Assembly (NCBI RefSeq): GCF_037137075.1
Contig: NZ_JBBBNV010000010.1
Coordinates: forward strand, 93,207-157,206
DNA: 64,000 bases
Origin: JBBBNV01 sp037137075
GTDB lineage: Bacteria > Bacillota > Bacilli > Paenibacillales > NBRC-103111
Reading direction: 5' to 3'
In this document: positions 51,841-60,778 of the stretch, piece after piece
Layout: every line of letters starts with the position of its first letter
How positions within the stretch are numbered: position 1 is the stretch's first letter
Notes under the pieces: model-generated
The model's database searches: none
Told to the model about the DNA's origin: nothing
What the model saw: the letters and a program-made list of their open reading frames with translations, nothing else
Position numbers and translations under genes: made by a program

Positions 51841-52278
51841 ATGAAAATCCAATACCGGGAAATTAAATTCCGTTCAGGCAGTTTGCGGCTAATTGAACAA
51901 GTGAATCAAATTATTGAGGACTACCAGGAGCTGGGATATTCACTCACCTTGCGTCAGGTGTATTACCAGCTAGTGGCCCGGGATGTGATTCCAAATACAG
52001 AGCGCTCCTACAAAAATCTCGGGAATCTCATCGCAGACGGCAGAATAGCCGGACTCATTGACTGGACGGCCATCGAGGACCGGACGCGTAATCTGCGGGG
52101 CAATGCCCATTGGGATACGCCGGGCGATATTATTTCTTCAGCTGCCCTGCAGTTTGCCTATAACAAATGGTCGGACCAGGCTCCTGGAAAAGTTAAAACA
52201 AGATTTCAGTCATGTGCTAGAGCAACTAGCTTTCGTCGAGAAGCGGTCATAAAAAAACAAAAGGAGTGTTTTTGGTGA
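51841..52278 (+). pseudogene. Topoisomerase VI subunit A-like phage/ICE protein, truncated
   Basis: From ATG at 51841 the first 115 residues read well (GSLRLIEQVNQIIEDYQELG, TLRQVYYQLVARDVIPNTER, IDWTAIEDRTRNLRGNAHWD) and belong, as I recall, to a roughly 350-residue family of mobile-element proteins related to Spo11/TopVI-A. After FAYNKWSDQ the frame changes to unrelated residues and stops. In another frame the next bases encode LEKLKQDFSHVLEQLAFVEK, a C-terminal helix of some other gene. So a deletion seems to have joined two genes out of frame. Confidence 0.5.
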
Positions 52279-52682
52279 ATATTGAATCTATTTGCTCCAT
52301 GACTTCACCAGAAGTTGTCAAAGAGCTTCAAACGTGGATGATGCCGAATGACATGGTTCATGATGTGAAAGTGAAGGATGAAGGTAAGGCAACGATTGAG
52401 GTATGGTTCTCCATCCAATCGATTTCGATTGAACAGAAGCGGCCACGTGCATTATTAAAAATTTTTTATAATCGGAAAACAAGGCTCGTTAGAGCAGAAT
52501 TACTTGCCCCGAGCGATATGCGAGCGATTCTTACTTGGTTTTACGGAAATGAACAACAAGAGCTTGTCCGCCTGCAGGGCATTGAGCAGGCACTCCAGGA
52601 TTGCCAAGACAATCCCGCCTTTAAGACAAGCAGTGATGTGTTCGATTGGCTGCAATCAACGACAGGTTATAGAACGGCTTAG
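52275..52682 (+). CDS. Hypothetical protein
   Basis: 135 residues from GTG, 9 bases after AAAAGGAGTG. SMTSPEVVKELQTWMMPNDM, KATIEVWFSIQSISIEQKRP and a C-terminal helix ending FDWLQSTTGY. Soluble, no recognised family. It overlaps the end of the broken gene by four bases. Confidence 0.55.
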   Translation: MNIESICSMTSPEVVKELQTWMMPNDMVHDVKVKDEGKATIEVWFSIQSISIEQKRPRALLKIFYNRKTRLVRAELLAPSDMRAILTWFYGNEQQELVRLQGIEQALQDCQDNPAFKTSSDVFDWLQSTTGYRTA

Positions 52683-52762
52683 TGAGAGAGTTACTTTTGG
52701 ATTTTTGGCATGGCTCTATGTTGATTTAACAAAATGAATATTAAGGAACGTGAGGTGAGGAA

Positions 52763-54418
52763 ATGAAGCAGCTGATGAGAGAAATCATCGTTGATAACTT
52801 CGCTGGCGGCGGTGGCGCCAGCACAGGAATTGAGCTGGCAATCGGTCGCAGCGTCGATATCGCGATTAACCATGATCCAGCAGCCATTGCTATGCATAAG
52901 ACAAATCATCCCGATACGAAGCACTATTGCGAATCTGTTTGGGACGTTCCTCCACTGGAAGCAACTGGTGGGCAACCGGTGGCTCTCTGCTGGTTCTCGC
53001 CAGATTGCAAACACTTCAGCAAGGCCAAGGGCGGCAAGCCGGTCGAAAAGAAAATTCGTGGACTCGCGTGGGTAGCGGTCCGGTGGGCGGCGACGGTCCG
53101 ACCTCGTGTGATCATGTTGGAGAACGTCGAGGAATTTCAAACTTGGGGACCGATCAAGGACGGTCAGCCGGATTCGAAGCAGAAAGGGCGGACGTTTCGT
53201 AGCTTCGTCAACGCTTTGCGGCGACTCGGGTATGAGGTTGAATGGCGGGAGCTTAGGGCATGTGACTACGGAGCACCGACGATCCGAAAAAGGTTTTTCC
53301 TTATAGCCAGATGCGACGGCAAACCGATCAAGTGGCCGCAGCCTACTCACGGCGACCCGAACAGTATTCAGGTCAAAAAGAAGCTGCTCAAGCCTTGGCG
53401 GACGGCGGCAGAAATCATCGACTGGTCGATTCCGTGCCCATCAATTTTTGAGAGGAAGAAGCCGCTCGCGGAGAACACGCTGCGGCGGATCGCCCGGGGA
53501 ATTCAACGATTCGTGATCGACAATCCACGCCCGTATATTGTGCGGATCGGCCAGACGGGTTTCGGTGGTGATCGGTTGCAGTACGAGATCGACAAGCCGC
53601 TGACTACGATCACCACAAAGGCCGAGCATATGCTCATTACGCCGTTTATATCGCAATATCACACAGAGACGACGGACCAGGTGCGAGGGCAGGTGCTGGA
53701 TAAACCGTTGATGACGCTGGACACATCAAATCGATATGGATTGGTATCTGCCTTCATCGCTAAGCACTTCGGCGGCAATTATACGGGGCCGGGCTCATCG
53801 CCGGAGCAGCCGTTGTCGACTGTCACAACCACAGATCATAACGCACTCGTCACAGCTCATATTGCCAGGCATTTCGGGGAGTCGGTGGGAAGCCCTCTTG
53901 ATGAGCCGATCGGGACGGTGACCGCCGGCGGCGGAGGAAAGTCGGCGCTGGTGTCGAGCCACTTGATCAAGATGAAGGGCGACAACATCGGGCAGCCAGT
54001 TGCGGAACCTCTTCATACGATTACTGCCGGCGGGCTCCACTTTGGAGAAGTCAGAGCTTTCTTGATGGCCTATTACGGCTCTAGCATTGGGCAGGACATG
54101 GAAGAGCCACTTCATACAGTGACCACAAAGGACAGATTTGGCTTGGTGACCATTCAAGGGCAGGAATACCAGATAGTAGATATCGGCATGCGGATGCTGG
54201 AGCCACATGAGTTATTCGCAGCTCAAGGATTCCCACCGGAATACATCATTGATCGAGATCATACTGGTAAGCCTTATCCAAAGACAGCACAGGTGGCACG
54301 CTGCGGAAACTCGGTACCACCGCCGTTTGCAGAAGCTCTTGTAAGGGCGAACCTACCTGAAATGTGTGCCGACCTGCCGTACCAGGCAGAACATCAATTG
54401 GTAATGCAGTTAATGTGA
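52763..54418 (+). CDS. DNA cytosine-5 methyltransferase with repeated target-recognition region
   Basis: 551 residues, GAGGTGAGG upstream. Motif I IVDNFAGGGGASTGIE; catalytic loop FSPDCKHFS with C82 (PC replaced by PDC); ENV at 120-122; TIRKRF at 173-178 (QxRxR variant); motif IX-X QVARCGNSVPPPFAEALVRA near the C-terminus. Between 275 and 460 six units of about 34 residues each begin with [KQE]P[LI]xT(V/I/L)[TD][TA] (278, 314, 349, 381, 415, 448), filling the target-recognition zone. No restriction enzyme is adjacent, so it is an orphan, probably for evading host restriction. Sequence target unknown. Confidence 0.92.
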   Translation: MKQLMREIIVDNFAGGGGASTGIELAIGRSVDIAINHDPAAIAMHKTNHPDTKHYCESVWDVPPLEATGGQPVALCWFSPDCKHFSKAKGGKPVEKKIRGLAWVAVRWAATVRPRVIMLENVEEFQTWGPIKDGQPDSKQKGRTFRSFVNALRRLGYEVEWRELRACDYGAPTIRKRFFLIARCDGKPIKWPQPTHGDPNSIQVKKKLLKPWRTAAEIIDWSIPCPSIFERKKPLAENTLRRIARGIQRFVIDNPRPYIVRIGQTGFGGDRLQYEIDKPLTTITTKAEHMLITPFISQYHTETTDQVRGQVLDKPLMTLDTSNRYGLVSAFIAKHFGGNYTGPGSSPEQPLSTVTTTDHNALVTAHIARHFGESVGSPLDEPIGTVTAGGGGKSALVSSHLIKMKGDNIGQPVAEPLHTITAGGLHFGEVRAFLMAYYGSSIGQDMEEPLHTVTTKDRFGLVTIQGQEYQIVDIGMRMLEPHELFAAQGFPPEYIIDRDHTGKPYPKTAQVARCGNSVPPPFAEALVRANLPEMCADLPYQAEHQLVMQLM

Positions 54419-54510
54419 CGGACAGGCCTGAATATTAAGTATCCTTCGGCAAAGGAAGTAGCCAACAAATATGAAGCTGTCGAATTTTAATAACCATTTT
54501 GTAAAAACAC

Positions 54511-54577
54511 AAGCCGAAACGCCCACCGGGCGTCATTGAGGGGATTATCGCCCTCGGTCTGATGATGGCAGATAATC
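54511..54577 (+). ncRNA. Type II hammerhead ribozyme (copy B)
   Basis: Same architecture as copy A with different stems. GCC (54513-54515), GAA (54516-54518); stem III ACGCCC-ACC-GGGCGT (54519-54533); C17 at 54534; stem I ATTGAGGG/CCCTCGGT (54535-54542 with 54551-54558, two GU pairs); CTGATGA (54559-54565), one T, then GGC (54567-54569) to close stem II. The loop GATTATC (54543-54549) is fully complementary to GATAATC (54571-54577). Compared with copy A, stems I and III and the pseudoknot change sequence but keep pairing. Cleavage expected after 54534, 110 bases before the ArpU-like gene. Confidence 0.88.
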
Positions 54578-54643
54578 ACGTGTAGTTTCGCCCACTTTTC
54601 GTAATAAGTGAAGGCCATCTTGTGTTGAGGAGGATTGTATCCA

Positions 54644-55306
54644 ATGAGAAATATACAGGTCACGGCAGCAAATATAACCCATGTTCCTTTCGATGTGCTG
54701 CAGCGCCGGTTTCGCAAACTGATGCGTAAAAAAGCGGACACTTCCGTTCCGGAAGAGGTGGAGGAAGTGGAGGTAATCAAACAGTTTTTTCAGCAGTCTG
54801 GCCGTGAATTTATTATTGAGCAGCTGGAGCTGGATATCCCCAGGCCCAAAAAGGAACAGTATGTGGCTATCGTGGAGGAAAAGTTACGCACTCATCGAAC
54901 CGACATGCTTCGACAAAAGGAACTGGAGAGGACCTTAAAAGAAAGTCGGGTTGAAATCATGTTTGGTGTGAGCCGATTCGGTTCAGAAAGCGGAGTCCGT
55001 GGCGGCGGGAGCCAGGAATACAGGAGTCCTGTGGAACGGGCCGTGGGGCAGGCGGAGGAACGAATTGACATGCTGCGCGGGCAATTGCGCTCCCTGGAAG
55101 CGAAAATGCGGCGTATGGAACGAGCGCTAGGGCGATTGAGCCTGGAACAACAGGAGCTGCTGGGTAAAAAATATCTTACATACCCAGATTACCGGGAGCC
55201 ACTGGATGACATTGTAATGGGGCAAATGAATATGGGGCGGCAGCGGTACTATCAGCAAAAGAAAGCAGCCTTATGTAAAATTGCGGTTTCCCTGCGGCTC
55301 ATTTAA
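54644..55306 (+). CDS. ArpU/RinA-like phage transcriptional regulator
   Basis: 220 residues from ATG 11 bases after GGAGG; a TTG at 54635 is too close to that site. Basic N-terminal part (VLQRRFRKLMRKKAD), a central coiled coil (AEERIDMLRGQLRSLEAKMR) and a sigma-4-like C-terminus (LSLEQQELLGKKYLTYPDYR, MGRQRYYQQKKAALCKIA). This resembles the late-gene activators ArpU and RinA of Gram-positive phages. It could switch on the genes downstream, including the pilus operon. Confidence 0.68.
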   Translation: MRNIQVTAANITHVPFDVLQRRFRKLMRKKADTSVPEEVEEVEVIKQFFQQSGREFIIEQLELDIPRPKKEQYVAIVEEKLRTHRTDMLRQKELERTLKESRVEIMFGVSRFGSESGVRGGGSQEYRSPVERAVGQAEERIDMLRGQLRSLEAKMRRMERALGRLSLEQQELLGKKYLTYPDYREPLDDIVMGQMNMGRQRYYQQKKAALCKIAVSLRLI

Positions 55307-55331
55307 GTACAGAAAGGGGAGGAGGGTGTAC

Positions 55332-56819
55332 GTGACAGCTGTTAGACTCAACAATAAACGCGGACAAGACGGACTCGATACGATGCCAATTTCGACTTCA
55401 TACACCTTCTACCAAAAGCTTCTATCCTGGGAGGAACAATCAGACAAAACGGCATTCAAGCGGCGTAAAGACGGCCAAATCCGCCTGCGCTATAGTTTAA
55501 CCAAAGCGGATTTACAATTGGCCCATGCCCTGCATGTTGGTGTATATACGTCAGGAGAACTTCACTTTTCAAACCGGCACCAAATTTATCGGAAGCTGGA
55601 GGAACTGCACGAGGCACCGGTATGTATCGAGCAATTTTATGAAGCATTTGAGAAATTTGTTACCAATGGGTTAATCATAACGAAAAGAGACAAGGTCACT
55701 GGGGATTACCATTATAAGCTCCCAGATTATAGCGTGCCAACGAAAGGGAAAAAGGATGACGAGGACAAGGGATTTGTCCCACTGCATCCGATTGTATTTA
55801 GCCGTGCCTTCACCCAATTGCCGATTGCGGCCCAGCGTTGGTTTATTAAAGCTGCACTTCTGCAGCGAAATTTCCCAAACAAAGAGCTGGAATGGAATGA
55901 AGTTAATCTCCAGAAAATCGTGCATACGCATACCCGTGGGCAGCTGCAGAAGCTGATTGAATACATGACCAAGCCATGCTGGCAAGGCACGGCCTTGTTT
56001 CGGCATGTCCGAATAGAGAAAAACCGAGAAAATAAAGCGAAATTGGTATTTTCCCTGCATCCGGACCTCCTCACACCTTATGTAGAAGGAACGAAATATC
56101 GCGATCCGATTCCCGGCAAACACAGTCGGTTGCATATCCAACAACTCAAACGATGGCTTCAGATGTACAAACTGGAGCCTCTTGAGCATGCGAATGAAGG
56201 GGCTACCTTTATTCAACTGGCCTTCATCCTCAAACGGAAGAGTCAGGCGTACACGCATGTAGTCCTGTCCCATCTTGCTGCGCTTTACCAGGAGCATGGA
56301 GTTATCCCGGAGGACATGGTTCGTTATGTACAGCGCGATCTGCATGATAAGGTAACGACAAACGTGCTGGCCATTGCCAAACAAACTGGCGTGTATGATT
56401 ATATCTCGACCGGCTCAGAGCAAATATCGAAGCGTCTCGCTGATTTTGCAGCAGCGTTCCGGGATACCCCGCTTGCAGCTTTCCGGCATGCCTGCCGGAA
56501 AGCGTATCAAGTACTCAGCAGCAGCCATCATTATTCCAGGTCACCTGTCATTGGGCAAATGGATTATCATCGGCCTAGCCCATGGACAGACCGGATGGAT
56601 ATGTTCCGACTTCGCAGTATGGCGTTTACGCTTGGTAAGGACCCGGATGCGTTCTGGGATAAGCAGCACGCAGCTGAAGCACGGCTGATGCGCGGGGAGC
56701 TGCCTTATGTTCTGGAGCAATGGTTCTTCGAGCAAATTCCGCAGCTGCCAAGCTGGAACCGTGTTCCGGACCCGCCAAGGGGTTTCCGCCTAGAACAATT
56801 TTTACAAGCATACCTGTAA
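55332..56819 (+). CDS. Large protein of unknown function, possible replication-associated
   Basis: 495 residues from GTG after GGGGAGGAGGGTGTAC. Basic and mostly helical: TFYQKLLSWEEQSDKTAFKR, FYEAFEKFVTNGLIITKRDK (winged-helix-like), LPIAAQRWFIKAALLQRNFP, LHIQQLKRWLQMYKLEPLE. It lies just upstream of T-rich direct repeats that resemble iterons. A plasmid-type replication or DNA-binding role is a guess from these facts; no family is recognised. Confidence 0.65.
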   Translation: MTAVRLNNKRGQDGLDTMPISTSYTFYQKLLSWEEQSDKTAFKRRKDGQIRLRYSLTKADLQLAHALHVGVYTSGELHFSNRHQIYRKLEELHEAPVCIEQFYEAFEKFVTNGLIITKRDKVTGDYHYKLPDYSVPTKGKKDDEDKGFVPLHPIVFSRAFTQLPIAAQRWFIKAALLQRNFPNKELEWNEVNLQKIVHTHTRGQLQKLIEYMTKPCWQGTALFRHVRIEKNRENKAKLVFSLHPDLLTPYVEGTKYRDPIPGKHSRLHIQQLKRWLQMYKLEPLEHANEGATFIQLAFILKRKSQAYTHVVLSHLAALYQEHGVIPEDMVRYVQRDLHDKVTTNVLAIAKQTGVYDYISTGSEQISKRLADFAAAFRDTPLAAFRHACRKAYQVLSSSHHYSRSPVIGQMDYHRPSPWTDRMDMFRLRSMAFTLGKDPDAFWDKQHAAEARLMRGELPYVLEQWFFEQIPQLPSWNRVPDPPRGFRLEQFLQAYL

Positions 56820-56972
56820 CATTCGCCCTCCCGGTATTAAACGGAATGGGCTCTTTGTCGTTCCCCGCTGATTGTTCCCGTCCACCCTCATCTGCTCTTG
56901 CCTATGATTACAATGTCCTTCCTTGGCCTAAAAAAACCGATTTATTCCAATTTCTATTTTTTTTTACGCAAG

Positions 56973-57067
56973 CCTTCTGTTTTTTTTCACTGACGTTTCC
57001 GTTAATTTTTGGGGACAACTTCTGTCCTTCCGTTTTTATTTCGACAGCCTTCTGTTTTTATTTGCAG
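56973..57067 (+). repeat. Iteron-like direct repeats in a 520-base gene-free region
   Basis: CCTTCCGTTTTTATTTCGAC (57026) and CCTTCTGTTTTTATTTGCAG (57048) lie 22 bases apart, and CCTTCTGTTTTTTTTCACTG at 56973 is a third copy; a weaker GTTTCCGTTAATTTTT is between. Spacing of about one or several helical turns suits a protein-bound origin. The whole stretch 56820-57280 has strand-asymmetric T-runs and no gene. Confidence 0.45.
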
Positions 57068-57288
57068 CAATAGCCCGCCAGACCGCACCGTTACGCCAAT
57101 TTTCGATGCTATATAAGGTTTTTTTCTTTAAGGTTTAGTTTCTAAAAACATGATGATCCATCATCAGAATAGGAATTATTCTCGACGCCTTGAAAACCGC
57201 GAAAAAAATCATACTTTTTGCGTACTCCATGGCACCATCTGACATGTTATGCTGATATCGTGGTCAAATAGAAAAAAGAAGCAACCAA

Positions 57289-57317
57289 GTCGGTCCGTCA
57301 AACGGGTCGGCTTTTTT
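57289..57317 (+). terminator. Terminator before the pilus operon
   Basis: GTCGGTCCG-TCAAA-CGGGTCGGC (9 pairs with GU wobbles) followed by TTTTTT. Confidence 0.7.
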
Positions 57318-57342
57318 GTGCAGCGGAAAGGAGGGCATGTGG

Positions 57343-57435
57343 TTGGGTGATATAGCAGGAAAGTTCAGTTGGGTGATAGTTGTAGCCTATTTGTTAGTCC
57401 TTGCTTTAGAGCATCTGCAGCTCGTCGTGAAATGA
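57343..57435 (+). CDS. Very small membrane protein
   Basis: 30 residues from TTG 8 bases after AAAGGAGG: a charged start and one hydrophobic helix (FSWVIVVAYLLVLALEHLQL). It lies 32 bases upstream of the CpaB-like gene and is the first frame after the terminator. Too short to classify; a tiny pilin-like or accessory peptide of the pilus system is possible. Confidence 0.4.
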   Translation: MGDIAGKFSWVIVVAYLLVLALEHLQLVVK

Positions 57436-57467
57436 AGCAGATACCCAAACGAAGGAGGTGAAAATCA

Positions 57468-58241
57468 ATGAATCTAATGGTTCGGGCTGGGTGGTTGTTA
57501 TTGCTGGCCATCTTGTCTATCACAGTCGGAGTAGGTTTGTTTCTCCTTTTTTACTTTAAGGGAGAGGAACTGCTTCCTCATCAAACGGTACTCGTGCCAA
57601 AGGATGGCCAGCGGGTTGAAGTGTACACCACGATTACGGCCAGTAACGTCAATACACTCTTTGATACAAAGGAGATGTTGTCAGCGGCAGTTAGTCCGAG
57701 CGCTGTCACACTGGAGAATGCGAAAAACATTCTTAATAAAACCGTGGTCATTCCGCTTTACCCGGAGGATGTGCTGACAACGAATCATTTGCGGGACGTT
57801 CAGCTTGTTCCACGCCCAGGCGAAATAGAATACCCGATACCGGCCAGTTGGCTGGAGGTATTAGACTGGACTGGACGTCCGGGGGATGAGGTCGAGATTT
57901 GGCTTTCCCCTGGTCAACAAGTCAAGCAGTATTACAACAACAAAGTAGGGAAAGGCGAGCGTCTTGATATCGTACCCGAGACACCGGAACGACCGCTAAC
58001 AACAGCATTCCTGAATCAAATCCGTCTACGGTATGTGATGGATAGCACCAATAAAACAGTGCGTAACAAAACCGATGGCGATGGCCTGGATCGGACGGAA
58101 GCAACCGGCGAACCCGTAAAGGTGAAGGCCAATCTAACAGCTGAGCAGTACGGCAAACTGAAAGGAGCCATCGATGAGGGATATAAGCTCATCCTGGTTT
58201 CCAAGGGCACGATGCATTTGTATGGAAAGGAGCCGCGATAA
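57468..58241 (+). CDS. CpaB/SAF-domain pilus assembly-like protein
   Basis: 257 residues, AACGAAGGAGGTGAAAATCA upstream. One N-terminal membrane anchor (LLLLAILSITVGVGLFLLFY), then an SAF-like beta clip: KMVV-type segments appear as ILNKTVVIPLYPEDVLTTNH followed by YPIPASWLEVLDWTGRPGDE, the layout of CpaB/RcpC, which lies outside the membrane and helps secretin or pilus assembly. Directly followed by a TadZ-like gene with no gap. Confidence 0.72.
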   Translation: MNLMVRAGWLLLLAILSITVGVGLFLLFYFKGEELLPHQTVLVPKDGQRVEVYTTITASNVNTLFDTKEMLSAAVSPSAVTLENAKNILNKTVVIPLYPEDVLTTNHLRDVQLVPRPGEIEYPIPASWLEVLDWTGRPGDEVEIWLSPGQQVKQYYNNKVGKGERLDIVPETPERPLTTAFLNQIRLRYVMDSTNKTVRNKTDGDGLDRTEATGEPVKVKANLTAEQYGKLKGAIDEGYKLILVSKGTMHLYGKEPR

Positions 58242-59351
58242 ATGAAAGTGCTTGTTATTGGCGCTACGAGCCGGATTGTACCCATGCTTCAGGAGATTAC
58301 GGGCATTACGGATGCCCATTATGTCAGAGAGTGCCGGTCGGATGAGGAGCTGCCTGCGGTAGATATTATGCTGCTGGACGGACTGTCTTTTCCGGAGGTA
58401 GAGGCCGTGCTGCAGCGGCGTTCATCAGCAGACCTGGTTTATGTCTACAATGCCCGGAAAGGGATTATTGCGGAACATCATAAGCAGGTGCAGGATGTAT
58501 GCTTACATCATCAAATGGCGATGTTGACGGACGTGTCTGATCAGCACTTGAGTGCCGATTTGGAACGAAGACTGTTTCCCGAACGGTTCAAGGATATAAA
58601 GCGTCCATCGGTTGCTCTGATTAGCTGCCATCGGCGTTCGGGTCGACAGACGATTAGCGGATCACTGGCAAAAGCCTTGGTCGAACAGACCGGCTGCCGC
58701 ATTGGCCTGGTCGATCTAAATCCATATGCATATGAGGATAAAGGGCCGTCCATCTGGCAATGCATGCAGGAATATGAAGCAGGCCTGCTGACTCCTCTTC
58801 GCGTCCGGGAGATATCGGAAGAAATTTCAAGCGGCGTATACCGGATCGGGGGAAACGCGAAACTGGACCATGCTCGCAGGTATGATCCCGTTAAACTGGA
58901 GCAGGTGCTGCGCATTGTGGAGCAAGCCTTTGATTTCACGGTCTTGGCCATCAGTCCGTATTGGGACAATACACTAACCCTCATACCAGCCCGAATGACG
59001 AGTCAGAAGCTTCTGATTGCCAGCAGCCAAAGTGACGGGATGTCTGAGTTTTATGCCGTGCTGCCGCAGGTTGCCTTTTTGACCCAATCCCAGCTCGATC
59101 TTCGGAGCACGCCGTTTATTTACAATATGGATGGGCACGGATTGGTTTCCCGTCTTTCAATTAGTACGAAACTGGATGCTGCCAGTGTGCTAACCATTCC
59201 TTATGATACGAAGCTTGCTGCTGGTGACCAGCTGCTGCAGGAATCGATGCAAAAACTTGCAGCACGCCTGGCGGAGCAAGGTGGACTTCCGCTGCGGCAA
59301 ACAGTCACGGTAAAGCGAACCTGGTGGCGAGGAGGTCGGACGCGTGTTTGA
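58242..59351 (+). CDS. TadZ/CpaE-like ATPase-fold protein with altered P-loop
   Basis: 369 residues, starts right after the previous stop. N-terminal receiver-like half (VLVIGATSRIVPMLQEI ... DIMLLDGLSFPEV), then a MinD/ParA-fold half: SVALISCHRRSGRQTISGSL stands where KGGxGKT should be, so the Walker A lysines are lost; GLVDLNPY is the switch I-like strand and FTVLAISPYWDNT a later strand. TadZ proteins with such changes locate Tad pilus assembly in the cell. Overlaps the ATPase gene by 8 bases. Confidence 0.75.
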   Translation: MKVLVIGATSRIVPMLQEITGITDAHYVRECRSDEELPAVDIMLLDGLSFPEVEAVLQRRSSADLVYVYNARKGIIAEHHKQVQDVCLHHQMAMLTDVSDQHLSADLERRLFPERFKDIKRPSVALISCHRRSGRQTISGSLAKALVEQTGCRIGLVDLNPYAYEDKGPSIWQCMQEYEAGLLTPLRVREISEEISSGVYRIGGNAKLDHARRYDPVKLEQVLRIVEQAFDFTVLAISPYWDNTLTLIPARMTSQKLLIASSQSDGMSEFYAVLPQVAFLTQSQLDLRSTPFIYNMDGHGLVSRLSISTKLDAASVLTIPYDTKLAAGDQLLQESMQKLAARLAEQGGLPLRQTVTVKRTWWRGGRTRV

Positions 59352-60771
59352 TGTCAAAGAGGTCCCCATATCAGCAATCCGTAAGTATATGGCGGGTGGA
59401 GAACATGATGGGCAGCGTTATGATGAGAAAAAATTTGAACAAGTCATCCTGCTTCTGGACCAACACTTCGATGAGCGGTTGAAGCGGTCAAAGGACGGGG
59501 AAGAAAAGGAACGGATTTTGCTGCAGCAACACAGGGCAACCACAGGGCACCCGCAAGAAGTACAGGAAATGAAAACAATCATTCAACAAATCCTTGAAGA
59601 GTATAGGATGAATCATATTCAGTTTCCGCCGATGTATCCTAACCTCGTTGATGCATTGTTTCACGAAGCTTGGGGACTTGGTGTGGTGAGCGTTTGGCAT
59701 GAGCAATATCATGATATTGCGAAGTGCCGTGTGAATGGTCAGGAGGTTTGGTATCGAAAGCCGGGTGAGCAGCGCCGAGTCCACGAGCGATACCGCGATC
59801 TGCAAAGTGTGAAGCGCTTGGTGGATAATCTGCTTCGAAATAACGAGCAGCATACCATTAAAGCGGGCAAAGAATATGCAGAGCTGAGTCTTTTTGACGG
59901 CACAAGGGTTACTATCTCCTTACCGCCGAGGGTCCGTCATATTTCCATCGCGTTCCGCCGCGGCAATGAAAGGTATATCCCCCTGCAGGAGCAGGCCGAA
60001 CGCTATGGGACCATTGAAGAAGCGGCAATTCCCATTTACCGGATGATTCCACGTTGCGGCTGCAAGACCATGCTCACAGGGGAACCGGGGACCGGAAAAA
60101 CCTCCTTCCTGAAAACGTTGTTTGCGGAAACCAAACCGGCACTGGTGACCATTACATGCGAAAGTGTTTTTGAACTGGACCTGAAGCGGCAATTTCCCGA
60201 GCGCGATATTACGGAGTATGAGGGGAATCGGGAGAAATTGGTCAAGGAGATTGTTCCGCTTGCCCTGCGGCAGGACGTCGCCCAATTTTTACTTGGGGAA
60301 GTGCGGGAACATGAAGCCGGGGCTTATAAGGAAATATGCTCCAACACACAAGGATTTGTGGGTTCCAGCATGCACGAGAGTGATTCCACCAATGTGCCGG
60401 GGACACTGGCACGGAAAGAGATTCGTCAATCCAGCGGGATGCAGTATTTAACCTCCCTGATGGAATTTGCCCAGAAAATGGACTTTGTCCTGGTGATGGA
60501 ATTTGGCGAGGACGATACGATCATTCGAAATGCAGAGGCCACGGTCATTGACTTCGATAGCATCACATTGTCGGTGAAGGGTCACCGGGTAATTTGGTAT
60601 GATGGCGCACAGTGGTACTTTGCCGATGCCTTGCCTGCACGGCTTGCCCGGCGAATGAGGCGTTATGATCCGGAGGCGTTTGACAGCGGTATGGCCGCGC
60701 TGCGGCAATTAGCGCAGCAAAGGCCCATCCCGGACGATGAGCGGGTGATCGACTTGACTTATCGGGGGTGA
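59344..60771 (+). CDS. TadA/VirB11-family secretion ATPase
   Basis: 475 residues from GTG. A helical N-terminal region, then the RecA-like core: Walker A GEPGTGKTS at 246-254, acidic Asp-type box (CESVFELDLKRQFPERD), Walker B-like VAQFLLGEVREHEAGAY at 312-328 and His box GFVGSSMHESDSTN. Such ATPases power Tad/Flp pili, type II and type IV secretion from the inner face of the membrane. It is the motor for the TadB- and TadC-like platform proteins encoded next. Confidence 0.9.
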   Translation: MFDVKEVPISAIRKYMAGGEHDGQRYDEKKFEQVILLLDQHFDERLKRSKDGEEKERILLQQHRATTGHPQEVQEMKTIIQQILEEYRMNHIQFPPMYPNLVDALFHEAWGLGVVSVWHEQYHDIAKCRVNGQEVWYRKPGEQRRVHERYRDLQSVKRLVDNLLRNNEQHTIKAGKEYAELSLFDGTRVTISLPPRVRHISIAFRRGNERYIPLQEQAERYGTIEEAAIPIYRMIPRCGCKTMLTGEPGTGKTSFLKTLFAETKPALVTITCESVFELDLKRQFPERDITEYEGNREKLVKEIVPLALRQDVAQFLLGEVREHEAGAYKEICSNTQGFVGSSMHESDSTNVPGTLARKEIRQSSGMQYLTSLMEFAQKMDFVLVMEFGEDDTIIRNAEATVIDFDSITLSVKGHRVIWYDGAQWYFADALPARLARRMRRYDPEAFDSGMAALRQLAQQRPIPDDERVIDLTYRG

Positions 60772-60778
60772 GCGTTCC

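Noticed and set aside
57155..57230. Minus-strand CTGATGATGG resembling the hammerhead core
   Set aside because: No GAA plus closed stem III in the right place and order; it is part of a GATGAT/ATCATC palindrome.
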